Assembly: GCA_949317995.1 (NCBI GenBank)
Contig: OX439039.1
Location: 71,248,002-71,312,001 of the forward strand
Length of the DNA: 64,000 nucleotides
Origin: Acholoe squamosa
Lineage: Eukaryota; Annelida; Polychaeta; Phyllodocida; Polynoidae
Direction of reading: 5' to 3'
The notes below the pieces were generated by a model, which did no database searches, was not told the origin of the DNA, and saw only the letters and a list, made by a program, of their open reading frames with translations. Positions 1 through 11,525 of the stretch are shown here, in pieces (the stretch's first letter is position 1; every line of letters begins with the position of its first letter). A program made the position numbers and the translations under genes.

Positions 1-928
1 CATTGACCAAGGGGGCAGGCGGATACAGGGGCCTACCATCAGCTGACTGCATAGGCCTACCAGCTCCTACCCATGCTGGTTGTTGTTGTACAAAGACACC
101 ATGTTGTTGGGGATATCGAACAGGAGAGTTAGATTGTTGTGGAATGTAGGGACTACCATCCTGATAGAACAACTGTGGGTGTTGGGCCAGGCCATCCCCC
201 CAGGGTGCAGCTCCCTCAACACTGCCAGTCGGTTGTCTACCTGGGGGCTCAACTTTGACACCAACAGACTGACCCACAGCTGAATTAGATGACAATCTGC
301 CCTGCTTCCACTCTTTCCATAACAGAAATTCCTGGTATTCACTGTCTAAATCAACCTGGGACTGGGGAATAGTAGCTTGGTTGTGCGGTTGATTTCCCTG
401 GGTGTGCGGTTGATTATACCGGGAAGTTGACTTGTCCGGAAGGACAGGGCGGCCGTCTTGGACTTCGCAGTGAATGTTGACATTGGCCTCTGATTGGCCA
501 ACAAATGTGGGTTTATCAAGCGCCGAAATGGCGCCTCGCCAAGCCCCCTCACCATGTTCTAATTCATGCAATGTCCTATTATTTTCTGAACGGATACTAG
601 CTAACTCTAATTCTAATTCTCTGCGCTTAGATAAATGAACAATTTCATTTTTACGTGAGCGTTCTGCAGCAATTTGCCTTAGCAAGTCCCCATTCTCTCC
701 CAAATAATCATCAGAATTATCGTCCTGCCCGTCCTGCCCGTCCTGCGGGCCGGGCGGAGAGCTCTCTACCCCGGTGGCTTGGTCCTCCTGCCCGGTAGGG
801 TCACGGTTGGATGAATCCGATATATTATGGGACGTATCTCCCGCTCTCCCCGGGTTCGCCACACCACAATGTGGACATTTAGAGGAATTCCCATGATATG
901 GGGTACTACAAGCGACACACTTAGTCAT
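1..928 (-). CDS. Gag-like ORF of a retroelement, open at left edge
   Basis: An uninterrupted minus-strand frame runs from an ATG at 928-926 to the window edge (about 309 codons seen). The N-terminus has a compact four-cysteine zinc-ribbon-like pattern (CxxC, then CPHC within the first 22 residues). It is followed by an acidic linker with a repeated DGQ motif, a charged helical stretch rich in E, R, K and L that could form a coiled coil, and a Q/P-rich tail. A diverged relative lies on the plus strand at 1020-1580; both contain a Val-Asn-Ile block followed by a Gly-x-Pro-Val or Leu-Pro-Val block, and later a Glu-Tyr-Gln-x-Phe-Leu segment. This architecture suits the N-terminal half of an LTR-retroelement Gag, but no capsid or CCHC knuckle is visible, so the family is unassigned. 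The visible part looks whole. Confidence 0.4.
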   Translation of the reverse strand, partial: MTKCVACSTPYHGNSSKCPHCGVANPGRAGDTSHNISDSSNRDPTGQEDQATGVESSPPGPQDGQDGQDDNSDDYLGENGDLLRQIAAERSRKNEIVHLSKRRELELELASIRSENNRTLHELEHGEGAWRGAISALDKPTFVGQSEANVNIHCEVQDGRPVLPDKSTSRYNQPHTQGNQPHNQATIPQSQVDLDSEYQEFLLWKEWKQGRLSSNSAVGQSVGVKVEPPGRQPTGSVEGAAPWGDGLAQHPQLFYQDGSPYIPQQSNSPVRYPQQHGVFVQQQPAWVGAGRPMQSADGRPLYPPAPLVN

Positions 929-1019
929 ATCGACGGTGGTGGAATTAGCTTAGCTCAGGGGGAACAGGCATAGAGCGTACGACTACCCAAACCCCAGTAA
1001 CATTCCTCATAAATTTCCT

Positions 1020-1580
1020 TTGGTATCTGGCGATCTGCTGCCAGGGGTGAGGGAACAAGCACAGAAGGAGGGCAAAACTGAGCAGGAGATGCCCAGTTTA
1101 CAAGCTTACATGCTACGGAGAAGGGCAGAAGAGGCCACGGGTCCTGACAATAAACAGTTAGTGACTGAGGTTGTAGGCAGGGGCCCGAATGCACCAAATG
1201 ATGTCAACATTCAAAATGGCGGCGTAGGCCTTCCGGTTCACGGCTCTACGGCCTCTAGATCGATGAATACAGGCCAGACTGGCCTCCCACAGGCCCCTAC
1301 AGGCCCTCATCAACTTGTCACAGGTTTGAACAATCTTCATTTACAAAATGCCAACCCAAATAGTCTTTTGGTGCCCACGCGGTACCCGGTAGCTCCCGGT
1401 CGGTTCTTTCGACCACCGCGGGTGCTGGGTCTAGCTTAAGTGCAATGACAGTCCCTCCCAGCAGTGTTCAGGGAGGTATAGAAGTGAACTCTAGTGCACA
1501 ACAGGCATCTTCAACTTATTCCCAAGCCACTTTGGATGAGTACCAGCAATTTCTGGCTTGGAAACAGCAGCAGTAGCAGC
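1020..1580 (+). mobile_element. Decayed Gag-like fragment, opposite strand to the first
   Basis: This plus-strand segment encodes peptides related to the minus-strand Gag-like ORF at 1-928, including the shared segment ending in an aromatic-rich WK(Q/E) motif near 1540-1575. It looks like an old, broken copy. The two copies are arranged head to head, about 90 bp apart. This could reflect two independent insertions or an inverted duplication. No LTRs are recognised around either copy within the window. Confidence 0.4.
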
Positions 1581-1749
1581 ATACTCCGTAAAAATTTTAT
1601 GACCAAATGTCCATGGCGTCCATGACTCAGTCCCTTTGTTCAGTCTCAGTGCAGTGCCACCTGGTGTGGCAGCACAGAACCACCTGACCCAGGTGGTGGG
1701 GAGGTCCATCTAGTGGGGGAAATATACCCCTATATCTACCCCGTTCCTT

Positions 1750-2011
1750 TGTACATATAGTAGTCATTTATTGCACTGAAAGGCCATTTCTCCTGAACTT
1801 TAGGGGCGGTTATTTGGTCGTATAACGGGTCTCTATACTATGAGATGAGCCACTTGGAATCTGATATAGGGATCCAATAGCCATCGGACTGACACTTATT
1901 GATCTACTTTGAGAACATTTAAAACAGATGAAAATTCTTCAAGAACTTTTTAATGAGAATGCCTCCACCTTGCCAACACATTACCTTCCTACATAAGGTG
2001 TGTGAGTATTC
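1750..2011. other. No gene seen
   Basis: Unique-looking, moderately AT-rich sequence between the Gag-like fragments and the first palindromic MITE. I see no coding signal. Confidence 0.5.
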
Positions 2012-2249
2012 AACCCTATAAAGGCCACTTATGCAGGAGTGCATCATACCAATTTGTCACCATAACGCACCAATGAAGTGCTGGTGAGGCTGCACGCCAG
2101 CACGTCAATGGAGCATCATGCCGACCCTCCTGGAGTATATTAACCTGTGTGGTCAGCATGATGCATGAATGTAGCATTGGTGAGTTACTCACCATGTCTG
2201 CATTCATGCATCATGATGGTTCATGCATTAGCGGCTCTTAGAGGGGTAA
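2012..2249. repeat. Palindromic MITE family A, near-complete copy
   Basis: The copy begins with a variant of TTAACCCTTTAAAGGCCGCT and ends with its reverse complement (GCGGCTCTTAGAGGGGTAA). Inside are two different hairpins. The first has arms related to GCACCAATGAAGTGCTGG. The second has arms related to GATGCATGAATGTAGCATTG and pairs with TCTGCATTCATGCATC. The copy has no coding capacity and represents the two-hairpin plan of the family. Confidence 0.75.
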
Positions 2250-2962
2250 TCGGCTACCGACGTTACTTTCCTGCAGCTATACACTGATGTTGCTCAATCC
2301 TTATCTTGCAATGAATTAGTCCAGATTGATATCTAAACTGGTGTTGGCTTGGTTGATTAACTTTACAGATCTCACCGTCTCACTAAAATACCATGCCATC
2401 AATGACAGATATAGGCCTCCCCAATAGCGTGTGGTTTGCTGACATTATCTATTCATTCACAAAATGGAAGGGAAAAGGGTTCTGGATCTGTTGAATATGC
2501 AAGTTAAAATTCATGGGTGCCAGATTTGATACTAAGTGCAGTAGGGTGGACCACGGGAGATCTATTGCTTACAATCGCACATTGAGTGACCAATGGTCAA
2601 GATGGATTCATGGAGAACTCTGGTCCTCTGGTGAGATGGCGGCCGGGGACAGGTCACTAGGGGGTAGGCTCTGTGCTGCAGAGGCCATGTTGGGAATACG
2701 AATTGTGGCTGCAATAAATCATACTTTGACCCTGTTGTTGGACCGGATTAGAGACCACTGGTGGTCACTGTACTGTTTTTAGTGGCTTCATCGTAGAAAA
2801 TACATAGCTTCACAAATAGGATGGTTTATTGTATAGTTCACAGAGATGCATTGTAGAATCAACAGTCAAAAGTAGAGTATACATCATCACTATGCATGAT
2901 TAGCTCATGGATACCCCAATACCAAACATGGAGAGGGCAGAACATAGTTTGACCCCCTACCC
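2250..2962. other. No gene seen
   Basis: A short 89-codon plus-strand frame exists near 2513-2782, but it has no recognisable motif, splice signal or codon bias. I treat the interval as non-coding. Confidence 0.4.
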
Positions 2963-3738
2963 TAGGGATGTCATCGATATTTACCATATCTAAATATCGG
3001 CAATGTTTCGATGATAAAAATCGTATCGACATTACCTTTATATCGATATATAATGACCCATATATAAGGCTCTAACAAAAAAGGAAATTTTAACTCCAAT
3101 GATGAAAGCAAAAGGGCCAAAGATGGTCATGCCTGGTACCAAATTAAATTTTATTGTGCAAGGAATGCAAATTATCATAGACATGAAATATATTCTTTAA
3201 TTCTAAAGTGTCAACTTCAGAAAAAAAGAACATATGTAAAGCTCCCTTTGTCCCATCATCATGGATTTTTGAACATTGTAGTAATTGTTTAGATAAGGAG
3301 AAATTGCATATTCTTATACTCACCATAGAGAAATGGATTTTTACCAATCCATCCTAAATTCAACATGATAGACTGTCTGCCAAAGTGAATACCATTAAAA
3401 AGGCCATGAATTTTTTTTTATGTGTTTGTTATAAAGCATAAGTGGACAAGGTTACTAGCAGAACCTCAAATTCACATCCACTGTTGTTTTCTTTTTGTTT
3501 TGAATTTTTAATGTAATGCTGTACAGTTTCCATGTAGAAATGATGTGTATTAGACGAGATTTGCAGGCAGGTTAATGAGGTGCAACTTTATATCTTATTG
3601 TTCTACTACTCTGAAACGTTTGAAATTGGGTACAGCATGGGATTCTTAAGCATCACAATATCATGAAATATCAGAATATCGAGATAAAAAATCGTGATAA
3701 TTGAAATCGGAATATACTGGATGTCAATGACATCCCTA
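2963..3738. mobile_element. hAT-type non-autonomous DNA transposon (MITE)
   Basis: The 776-bp element has perfect 12-bp terminal inverted repeats (TAGGGATGTCAT and ATGACATCCCTA). It is flanked by identical 8-bp direct repeats, CCCTACCC at 2955-2962 and 3739-3746. An 8-bp duplication with TAGGGATG-like ends is typical of the hAT superfamily. The subterminal regions are rich in short ATCGATAT-like inverted motifs. No transposase frame is present, so it depends on an autonomous relative. The perfect duplications suggest a fairly recent insertion. Confidence 0.8.
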
Positions 3739-4282
3739 CCCTACCCCCCAAAGAACACATTCATGGTGTGATGTTGAACTTGGACACTTACTCACAAATT
3801 GACTTAAAGTATTAGGGAAAATTCAAATTTTTCAATTTTTTTTTTACACCATTAGGAACTGCATGTGCTTAATTCATTTGTGATGCTCTGTCTCCCTCCC
3901 CCCATGCAAATCACATTGCTTCTGAAACCCCTGCTAATTTTCTGTCGTCTGGACCTTCACACAAACACCATCATTCTTTATCTAGATTGAGCTCTGTTCT
4001 CACAGTAAGAAGATCCGCCAACACAGTGGCAGAGTGCAGAGTTTCTGTCCACCATACTCTATACTGCATCATCTCACATACTGCAGACAGTTGTCTTTGG
4101 AAGTACTCATTCTGGTCTCAGGACAAAGCAATCCCCATCAGCAGTGTGTATGTAGGTGTATAGGTGGCGGCCGGGACGTGCAGGAGTAGCAGACACTGTC
4201 CTACAGTGGTATCCTTTCTGCTGCTAATAGTGCTGAGAGACACCGCTAGGTGTCACAACAGGCATGTAGGCATTGTCACCTC
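3739..4282. other. No gene seen
   Basis: Low-complexity T-rich patches lie near 3830. I see no coding frame, splice pair or repeat boundary that I can support. Confidence 0.4.
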
Positions 4283-4533
4283 TAACCCTTCAGGGCCGCA
4301 TTATGTATCCAGATCTCTGAGCCTTTATCGCCATGATGCACCAATGCAACGCTGGCGAGTACATTATAGCCAACACTGATTTGGTGCTTTATGCTGACCC
4401 TTCGGGAATGTATAAGCCTCGTAAAGTCGACATGTGTTATGTAGCCCTTGCGAGGTAATCACCAAGGCTGCATTTATGTTATAAATGGCCAAAGGGTTGC
4501 TGTATGGATGCACAGTCCTACCATTAATGGGTT
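4283..4533. repeat. Palindromic MITE family A, diverged copy
   Basis: The copy starts with TAACCCTTCAGGGCCGC and contains both hairpins (arms around GATGCACCAATGCAACGCTG and around the GGCTGCATTTATG segment). The right end is degraded, so the end coordinate is approximate. Confidence 0.6.
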
Positions 4534-5057
4534 GATAAAACAAGGCGTCTCCAAATGTCGTCTGCACTCATTGCAGACGACAATGCTGCCATCTGTGTAT
4601 ATTGCAGCTGACATTTCTGCCATTGAAATTCTATATGCTTTGTTCATATTCACACTTCGAATAACTGTTGGTGTAGCTCAAATTAATTTTGTTAAAGGAG
4701 ACCAAAATGTCAATTATATGCAAGGCTTGCCTTATTACTGAGAGCTAAAAAACGTATCCCATATAGCTACAGTTTCAAATTGAGGTAGACGCAGTGGTGA
4801 ATTTACAGGCATTTACAGTGATATGAGATGGCAGGCAAAAGTCTGAATCAGTGATTTGGCCAGACGTTTTTCAATTAGTGGGACCAGGAACAACAGAAAG
4901 CTTCTAGTGAGTACAAGTTGACATCTCTCTACAAGTAGGAAGTAAATACTAGCACTGTGTACTTATCTTTGCTAGGAGACCTTCAAGATAAAAACCCATT
5001 TATTGACTCGTTGGCTGGTTGGTTATGGCTATAGAGTTGCAGTCTGTTGTTGTCTAT

Positions 5058-5261
5058 GAACAGCTGAGGTAGGCAAACTTTGGCAACTCCTGAACAGCTG
5101 AGGTAGACAAACTTTGGCAACTCCTGAACAGCTGAGGTAGGCAAACTTTGGCAACTCCTGAACAGCTGAGGTAGACAAACTTTGGCAACTCCTGAACAGC
5201 TGAGGTAGACAAACTTTGGCAACTCCTGAACAGCTGAGGTAGACAAACTTTGGCAACTCCT
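5058..5261. repeat. 34-bp tandem repeat, six copies
   Basis: Exactly six units of 34 bp begin with GAACAGCTGAGGTAG(G/A)CAAA. Units differ at only one or two positions, so the array is young or homogenised. Apparent minus-strand proteins across it are artefacts of the repeat. Each unit carries a CAGCTG E-box. Confidence 0.9.
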
Positions 5262-5292
5262 TCAGTTAACGCGTAAAGGCCCACATGATACA

Positions 5293-5390
5293 CAGTGGGC
5301 ACAGAAGGTTGTATCAACGTTGACAACTGGTTGATATTGTGTTGATGGTGTTGATCAACTATCAACATTGTGTCAATGTGATCAACAAAG
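5293..5390. repeat. Small inverted-repeat element fragment (CAGTGGGCAC family)
   Basis: CAGTGGGCACAGAAGGTTG at the left end closely matches the left end of the element at 29206-29296. The interior is rich in GTTGATCAAC-like palindromes. The right end is not clear. Confidence 0.4.
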
Positions 5391-5518
5391 TACTAAATAT
5401 GTATACTCTGGCCTAGTATACGGAACTATCTTTAGTAGCTTAAGAAGTGCAAAGCTGAATTTACAAATGGTCTACTTTTCAGAACCTATGTAATCCTTAA
5501 GTCAAGCTCTTTTTGTCA

Positions 5519-5519
<1 letters not shown>

Positions 5520-5597
<78 letters not shown>
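5520..5597. repeat. (TA)n microsatellite
   Basis: A near-perfect run of about 39 TA dinucleotides. Confidence 0.98.
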
Positions 5598-5598
<1 letters not shown>

Positions 5599-6407
5599 GT
5601 GTATTTCATGAGAGTACGGTATTAATAGGATAAGGTACCACCTGGAAGTGAGGAGTAGTATCTGGACAGTGTTATTTCTTGAACTTGAAAGTATAGTTCT
5701 AATACCTTAGACCATTGAACGATAGTTCTGGTAATCCCAATATTGGACCTATAATGTAATATCCATATCGTCCAATAGCGCCCCTGGGAGTCATAAGGCG
5801 ATGATGTCATGTGATGGCCATAAAGTGAACACCACCATACCAGCGCAGCATGTGAGCTATAGCTTGATGCGGTAAATAGAGGTAGCTTTCCAGTTATATT
5901 ATGTGCTGTTTACCTAATCAATATGCAAATTTGTATACCCACAATCCCACCACGTGACCTACACTATCTAATACATGCACCTTCCTGTATAAATCCCTTG
6001 ATGAAATACATTTACAAATGTAATACATTTACAAATGCAGTCATTACAGACATGGTTTCTGGCATTCCTTGGATAAAATCCATCTCAATTTATGAGATGG
6101 TCACCCTATTTTCATCTTGCTGCATGGGTTTATAATATCAATACATATTGCTGGTTAATTGCAGTGAAGGGTGTGATAGAAACTGCCTTAATATAACGGT
6201 GGCCTTTATATATGTGAGGCCTTTTATGGTACAACAGTCTACTTACACCCCCCCTCCTTTAATACATTGCATTAAAGTACATCTTGAGATGAGGGAAAGA
6301 CTGTTATGCATATAACTAGCGCTGGCCTTTTTGGACAGTTGGTTTTCGCGTATACACATATGCCGCCTTATATGCGAAATTTAGGGCCAATAATACTTTG
6401 ATGCGTC
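5598..6407. other. No gene seen
   Basis: AT-rich sequence with no frame, splice pair or repeat boundary that I can support. Confidence 0.4.
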
Positions 6408-6570
6408 ATTTCGATTGGTCATCATGATGCATGAATGAAGCACTGGCGAGCAACTCACCAGGGCTTCATCCATGCATCATGCTGTACTGGCAGGCGATCT
6501 AGTCAGCACTTCATTGGTGCATCATGCCCACCAATGGGAATGATGCATTAATACATTAGCGGCCCTGAAA
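6408..6570. repeat. Palindromic MITE family A, partial copy
   Basis: This contains the hairpin GATGCATGAATGAAGCACTG paired with GGCTTCATCCATGCATC, then a second arm CACTTCATTGGTGCATCATG and the family right end (GCATTAATACATTAGCGGCC). The left terminal repeat is missing. Confidence 0.6.
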
Positions 6571-8268
6571 GATGTCTCCAGCCCAGGGTCTCCATGACAT
6601 AATCATGGTTACATGAGAGAGGTATGGCTATATGAACGAGCCATTCACTATCCACCAACATGTACAGTTTATACTCTTTTAAAGTATTCAAATCCAGAAC
6701 AAAGTTCTTAGAGAAGCCACAGGTGGCCTCACGGGGACTTCAATGGGAAAGTGGTAGAATCCCAACTAAGCGGCTAAATCGTAGGATGTACACGCGTACT
6801 TAGAATTAGCTCATAAATGATTACACTTAAGCTCCTTTCTTGGGCTACATATACAATTACCGTCTAGTATTAATCACCACATCCCAAATATATCGATCTA
6901 CACACTTAGATTTAACGCTCGGCATCAGCCATATCACCACTACTGAACACAGCGGTTCAACCAGCGTAGGTTTAAATTGGAAACATCTTCGTCAGCTATT
7001 TTTGTGAGTGGATCCTGCTTACTAAGCTTCCTCCAAAAGGGGTTTAGGTGGATCTATAAGTGTATCCCTCTATCCCTCTTTGCCCTATCTTCTCTGTATA
7101 CTCAGCATTTGTCAAGACCAAAGTCACTTTACACTGATGGAACCTGCCTTGCCCCATTCTTGCCTTCAAAGTTTAGTGATTTTGAGTGAGAACTACCTTG
7201 GCCTATATGATTGGGTGTGGTCTAAGGTAATCTGATTTGATGTCTATGTAATTGATATTACACGGTCTACATGATGTTTAAGGAAACATAATAGTGATAA
7301 TTACTTAATATGTTTCTGTGAATACCAGAGTCTGTAATTTAGTTAAATGCCTCTTTGTGTATACACCATGCTGCAGAGTAGGAAATAGTCCAGGTAAAGA
7401 GGAAGTCAGGACGAGAACTTTACCCCATTAACTAAAGCCACGTAAGCCATCACGATTTGATACTCAGCTGTCTTTATAAAGTAAATTTTCAGTTTTTACA
7501 AATTAGTTATTGGCAATCATACCAAACCCTTGGAATTCACCATACTAGCCTATAACTCACACGACATCATTCCCATTGTATTACCCGGGGGTAGTGCATG
7601 GTCTAGCTGTGACAGGCATTACATAAAATGGTCAGAGGGTGTCGAATAAAATTAACTATCTATAGTATTATCACTCTGCATAGGTCCTGTAAATTTGGGC
7701 TGTGAGAGAGTTGGATTGTGTTGCTGGCTCAGTCTATAGAAATGCAATACAGTTTCATGAAATGATGCAGGCTAGGTTGGATAGTTTTCTCTTTTATGTT
7801 CTGAGAATTGGCTTGTGAATTATTTTACACTGCTATATTCATGACTTACAGAATTGAATGTAATTCAACTATTTATGTTCTCTTCTTTTGGAACGACTTG
7901 TAACGCTGAGATGATTCGGAATGTACTCAGGAATCGAGAAGTCGGTGTATTTGTATCGGTCCCCCTCCTTACAATGAGTAGGTTGCCCCCCCCCCCCAAA
8001 AAAAAAAAAGTGCTTATTTTTCCAAGATGGCTAAAATGTCTAGGCTCGTACCTGTTTTGCTAGAGGGGGTTTGGCCACCTGAAACCCATCCACTACTCTT
8101 TATTCCTCTTTTTTTTCTCTATTCGGACTGAGAAGGCCGTCAGGGAGGAGCACCTTGAGCAGCTCGATCGAATTTTCATTTCAGGAAGAGCTGATCAGGA
8201 CAAAGCCACCAAAGGGAGCAGAGCCAATAGTTGGACGGAAGCGGCGACGCAGGCAACACTTCTTGTTT
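6571..8268. other. No gene seen
   Basis: Short frames at 6977-7189 and 7854-8063 have no motif, splice context or codon bias. A C/A homopolymer block lies at about 7985-8010. Confidence 0.4.
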
Positions 8269-8432
8269 CACCCTTTAAAGGCCGCTGATGCGGGAGTGCA
8301 TCATGCCATTTGGTCGTCATGACTGCCGGCCAGCACTTCATTGGAACATCCTGCCGACCCTACAGGGTTGATGCATAATTATACTCCCAGAGGGTCGTCA
8401 TGATGCACCAATGAAGTGCTGGCGAGGGTCTT
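8269..8432. repeat. Palindromic MITE family A, interrupted copy
   Basis: The left end CACCCTTTAAAGGCCGCTGA is clear and is followed by the first hairpin region and the arm GATGCACCAATGAAGTGCTG. The copy is interrupted by another small element beginning at about 8424. Further family-like arms resume after 8784. Confidence 0.65.
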
Positions 8433-8774
8433 GCCAAAACATGATGAGGGAGAACCTCTTAATTTCTTTTTTTCAAAGATTACTGGGGGAAACGTGAATG
8501 GGTAAACTCGTCTTCACAGAACTGCCAAATAACTACTAATGTAAAGAAAATAGAGAATGGACAAATTACTCTTCTACACAATGTGTTATGTCTCAAAATA
8601 ATGATTTATTCAATTTAATTGCCAGTACAGCTTATCTAGACACCTCCAGCACACATTTAGTTTTAACCATCCATGCACGTTTTACCCCCTGCACTGACGA
8701 GAATTCTTTTGGCAATACGAAAACGTGGACGTTTTATTTTTTTGGTTCACGTTTGTGTTTTAGCAAGACCCTCC
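8424..8774. mobile_element. Small DNA element (GAGGGTCTTGC ends), copy 1
   Basis: Terminal inverted repeats GAGGGTCTTGCCAAAAC and GTTTTAGCAAGACCCTCC bound a roughly 350-bp AT-rich element without a transposase. It sits at the stem tip of a family A hairpin. The same ends recur at 49717-49946, also inside a family A copy. No clear target duplication is visible, so the superfamily is unassigned. Confidence 0.55.
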
Positions 8775-8784
8775 AGGTGCCTTG

Positions 8785-8970
8785 ATCCTCCTGATGCATG
8801 AATGTATATAGTGCTGACGAGTTTACTCACCATACTGCACTGCAGTATCATACTGACACTTCAGAAAATGTGTTAACTCAGTGGAGTCAGTGTATAGTGC
8901 ATGATCCAGCACTATAGGTATAGGCATGGTGAAGCCATGCACTATGTCTCATTTAAGTGGTTAAAGCCAA
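8785..8970. repeat. Palindromic MITE family A, right-half remnant
   Basis: It contains GATGCATGAATGTATATAG and the following hairpin-like arms, then degenerate sequence ending near GTGGTTAAAGCC. It may be the displaced right half of the copy at 8269. Confidence 0.4.
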
Positions 8971-9123
8971 TGCCTTTCTGGTTCACCCTTTGCTGCCAAG
9001 TGAAGTCCACAGCAGGATGAGAGTCTGGGATTTGTACATGTGTTAAGGTATTAAGGTGTTAAGGTATTAAGCCGAAGATGCAGATGGATTTATATCGCTG
9101 CACCGGTAGAATTAATGTGTGTG

Positions 9124-9150
9124 TCTGTTGTTGTTGTTGTTGTTGTTGTA
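9124..9150. repeat. (GTT)n microsatellite
   Basis: About eight or nine tandem GTT trinucleotides. Confidence 0.85.
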
Positions 9151-9620
9151 TTTGAAGGAAAATTTAAATATTATTTGAAGGAAAATTTAATGATGATCAT
9201 TTGTGGGATCGTTAGGATACACATGTCTGTATGTCTAAATGAGTTGATATGTTATCAAGTACAATTCGGCAAATGTTTTGTGGGGAACTAGCTTATCTGA
9301 GCTAAAACTGAATTGGCCCTAAGCGGGCTTGCTACCTGGGTATATTGCATTGATGACTGGAATTGACGTGAAGCTGTGTGTCATGCGTTCTCAGTACATG
9401 TACTCATTGGTTTTTACCTGTGACGTGTCACACATTGAGCAGAATTAGGCCAAATTGACAAAAGTGCTTATTTCCTAGTTAGAAATATGCTTTTATATGT
9501 TATATATTATTCATAATGCATACAAAACACAACGATGGATCGTTGATGCAACTCTGATGTTATATCTGTAGAGATATCTAAAACCTTTGAACTATAGTTC
9601 ATGAATGATGTATATTAAAA

Positions 9621-10084
9621 TCCCGGCCCCGCACTCTCTATACAAGATGACACAATCCTCGTTAACAGAAGTGAAATATACCCACTATCCAAGAATTTTT
9701 TAGAGGAAAGGGTACCCTATTTTGAAGAAAATCATGGATTTTTAGGGTTTGAAATGTACCCCTATTTTTAGGAAGCGCTAACACCTTTGGGATCGTCAAC
9801 CCTTTGTTTTTAAAATGCTGACATCAAAACAAAACCGATATACTCATTAGGAATAGGACATGTGTATATATATGTCGGATTCCGTCTGTTACCCTATATT
9901 AATTTCCACTAAATCAAAGCCCAAAATACCACCCTATATTTAAAAATCACTGACTTTATATTTTAAATGACCCCTATATTTCTGAATAACACGGATCAAG
10001 CAGACCTGGAGAAATATAACCCTATTTCTGCGATTTCTCTAACGTGGATGGTGTCAGGATGGTTCCTAAGTGCGGGGGCCGGGA
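9621..10084. mobile_element. Candidate MITE with TCCCGGCCCCGCACT ends
   Basis: TCCCGGCCCCGCACT at the left is mirrored by AGTGCGGGGGCCGGGA at the right. The interior has repeated motifs of the type ACCCTAT and their complements. It has no coding capacity. Boundaries are approximate and no target duplication was identified. Confidence 0.5.
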
Positions 10085-10176
10085 CTAAAATGCAACTATG
10101 GTCCTTATGAACAACATACATTTTATGATGTTCAAAAGATATAAAGCACATGTAACTGTATGAGCACTATGCTTTA

Positions 10177-10474
10177 GGGAGTGGTCATTACTTATCAACG
10201 TGGGGTGGGTGGCTGGTGGGGTTGGGGGGGGGGGTAAAAACTTTTGACCACTCCTGAAGAGGATATATAAAAAAAGTTGGCCTTTTTTAGCAAAAAAAAA
10301 AAAAAAGCCTGCGTGCTACTATAGACCAAAGAGGGGCATGGAAATTTTACAGACCTCTCGCGTGGTGCGCAAAAGATTTGACCAGTGTCAAGGCGGGGGG
10401 GGGGTTAGGAATTTCGCACCCCTCTTTGATCTATAGTAGCGCCCCCTCCCTTTTGATAAATAATGACCACTCCC
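10177..10474. mobile_element. Harbinger-type MITE, copy 1
   Basis: The 298-bp element has ends GGGAGTGGTCATTACTTATC and GATAAATAATGACCACTCCC and is flanked on both sides by TTA, the usual PIF/Harbinger target duplication. Nested inside is a second inverted pair, GCTACTATAGACCAAAGAGG and CCTCTTTGATCTATAGTAGC. A second copy lies at 45499-45767. It encodes no protein. Confidence 0.7.
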
Positions 10475-11010
10475 TTACCTGTGGTTGGGAAGTGCCATTC
10501 TATCCTAATTTGACAGGTGCACCACGAAGCCATTGTTGAGGTGGGGTCCACACAGTTGTCAATTGTACGTGGTACCCCATACGTCTACAGTGTTAGTGTA
10601 GTGCAGTACGCCATTGATAATGTATCCGCCTAGTCAATAGAAACTCCTACAGCACCGTGCCTGCCCCTCAGTCAGGATAACCCACATCCAATTAGTAAAT
10701 CGTTGGTAGCATACTGACAAAACACAAGACAGAGAGGGTGCAAGGACATTCCCCTATAGATTACAGATGTGTTGGGGTGGACCTGGGAAAAGTGTAGTGA
10801 AAGGGAAGGGGGTGGGGAAGGTAGATACCCTCATCAAGGCAATTCAATGACTCCCCACCCCTCTTGCATTCTGCCCATCCCACCTGCTCACACACGCATA
10901 CACCTAGCTCCCTCCTCCATCCCCTAGCAAATAACACAGGTGAGCGCCTCTATGTTCTCATGGCTTTGTTAGAGCAACCACACATACAATTCACACGCTC
11001 ATGGAGTTTT
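10475..11010. other. No gene seen
   Basis: Unique-looking sequence between the Harbinger-type MITE and the LTR element. No support for genes. Confidence 0.4.
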
Positions 11011-11014
11011 AGAG

Positions 11015-11370
11015 GTAACATATTGTATTGTATATCCAGGTGTCTTCTGGCGTGGCGGGTTAGTCCAGTCGCTGGGTGTTCCGAAGGTTCCGGGTAGGTG
11101 GCAGCACCGATCCGGGCCTATGGGACATCTGGCGACAAACACCAGGTTCCCTATATAAAGACCGGGGCTCAGCTGCTATGTTAGAGGCCCTTCAGGCCTC
11201 CAAGCTTAATGAACCATCTTTAAGAAAGACCACTAGCTGCTCTATTATTACTTTCTGGGTAGCCGCCGACCTATATCAATAAAACCGTTGGCATACACTC
11301 GAATCACTGCCTTGCTTTCTCTTTTCTAATCGTAAGCCCGAACCACCAAACTGGTAAAACAAGCCATTAC
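11015..11370 (+). repeat. 5' LTR of the non-autonomous LTR element
   Basis: It is a direct repeat of 12982-13328. The sequence starts GTAACATATTGTATTG and ends CCATTAC, with TATA-like and AATAAA-like signals in the expected order. The interior begins TTTGTGCCGTGACC after the next base, a plausible primer-binding region. Confidence 0.8.
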
Positions 11371-11525
11371 ATTTGTGCCGTGACCAGTTAATTCTGGCGT
11401 ATAGCCAGGACATTATAACGTCCGAACGGCTAGTACATGGGTTAGGCGACCTCACGGAAGCTAACCCTGATGGCCAATTAATTGTCCAAGAGAATAGCAA
11501 TGGGACATTATCTGTCTAAACCCAT

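Noticed and set aside
4983-5368. Three overlapping minus-strand proteins with repeated motifs
   Set aside because: They are translations of the 34-bp tandem repeat in different frames.
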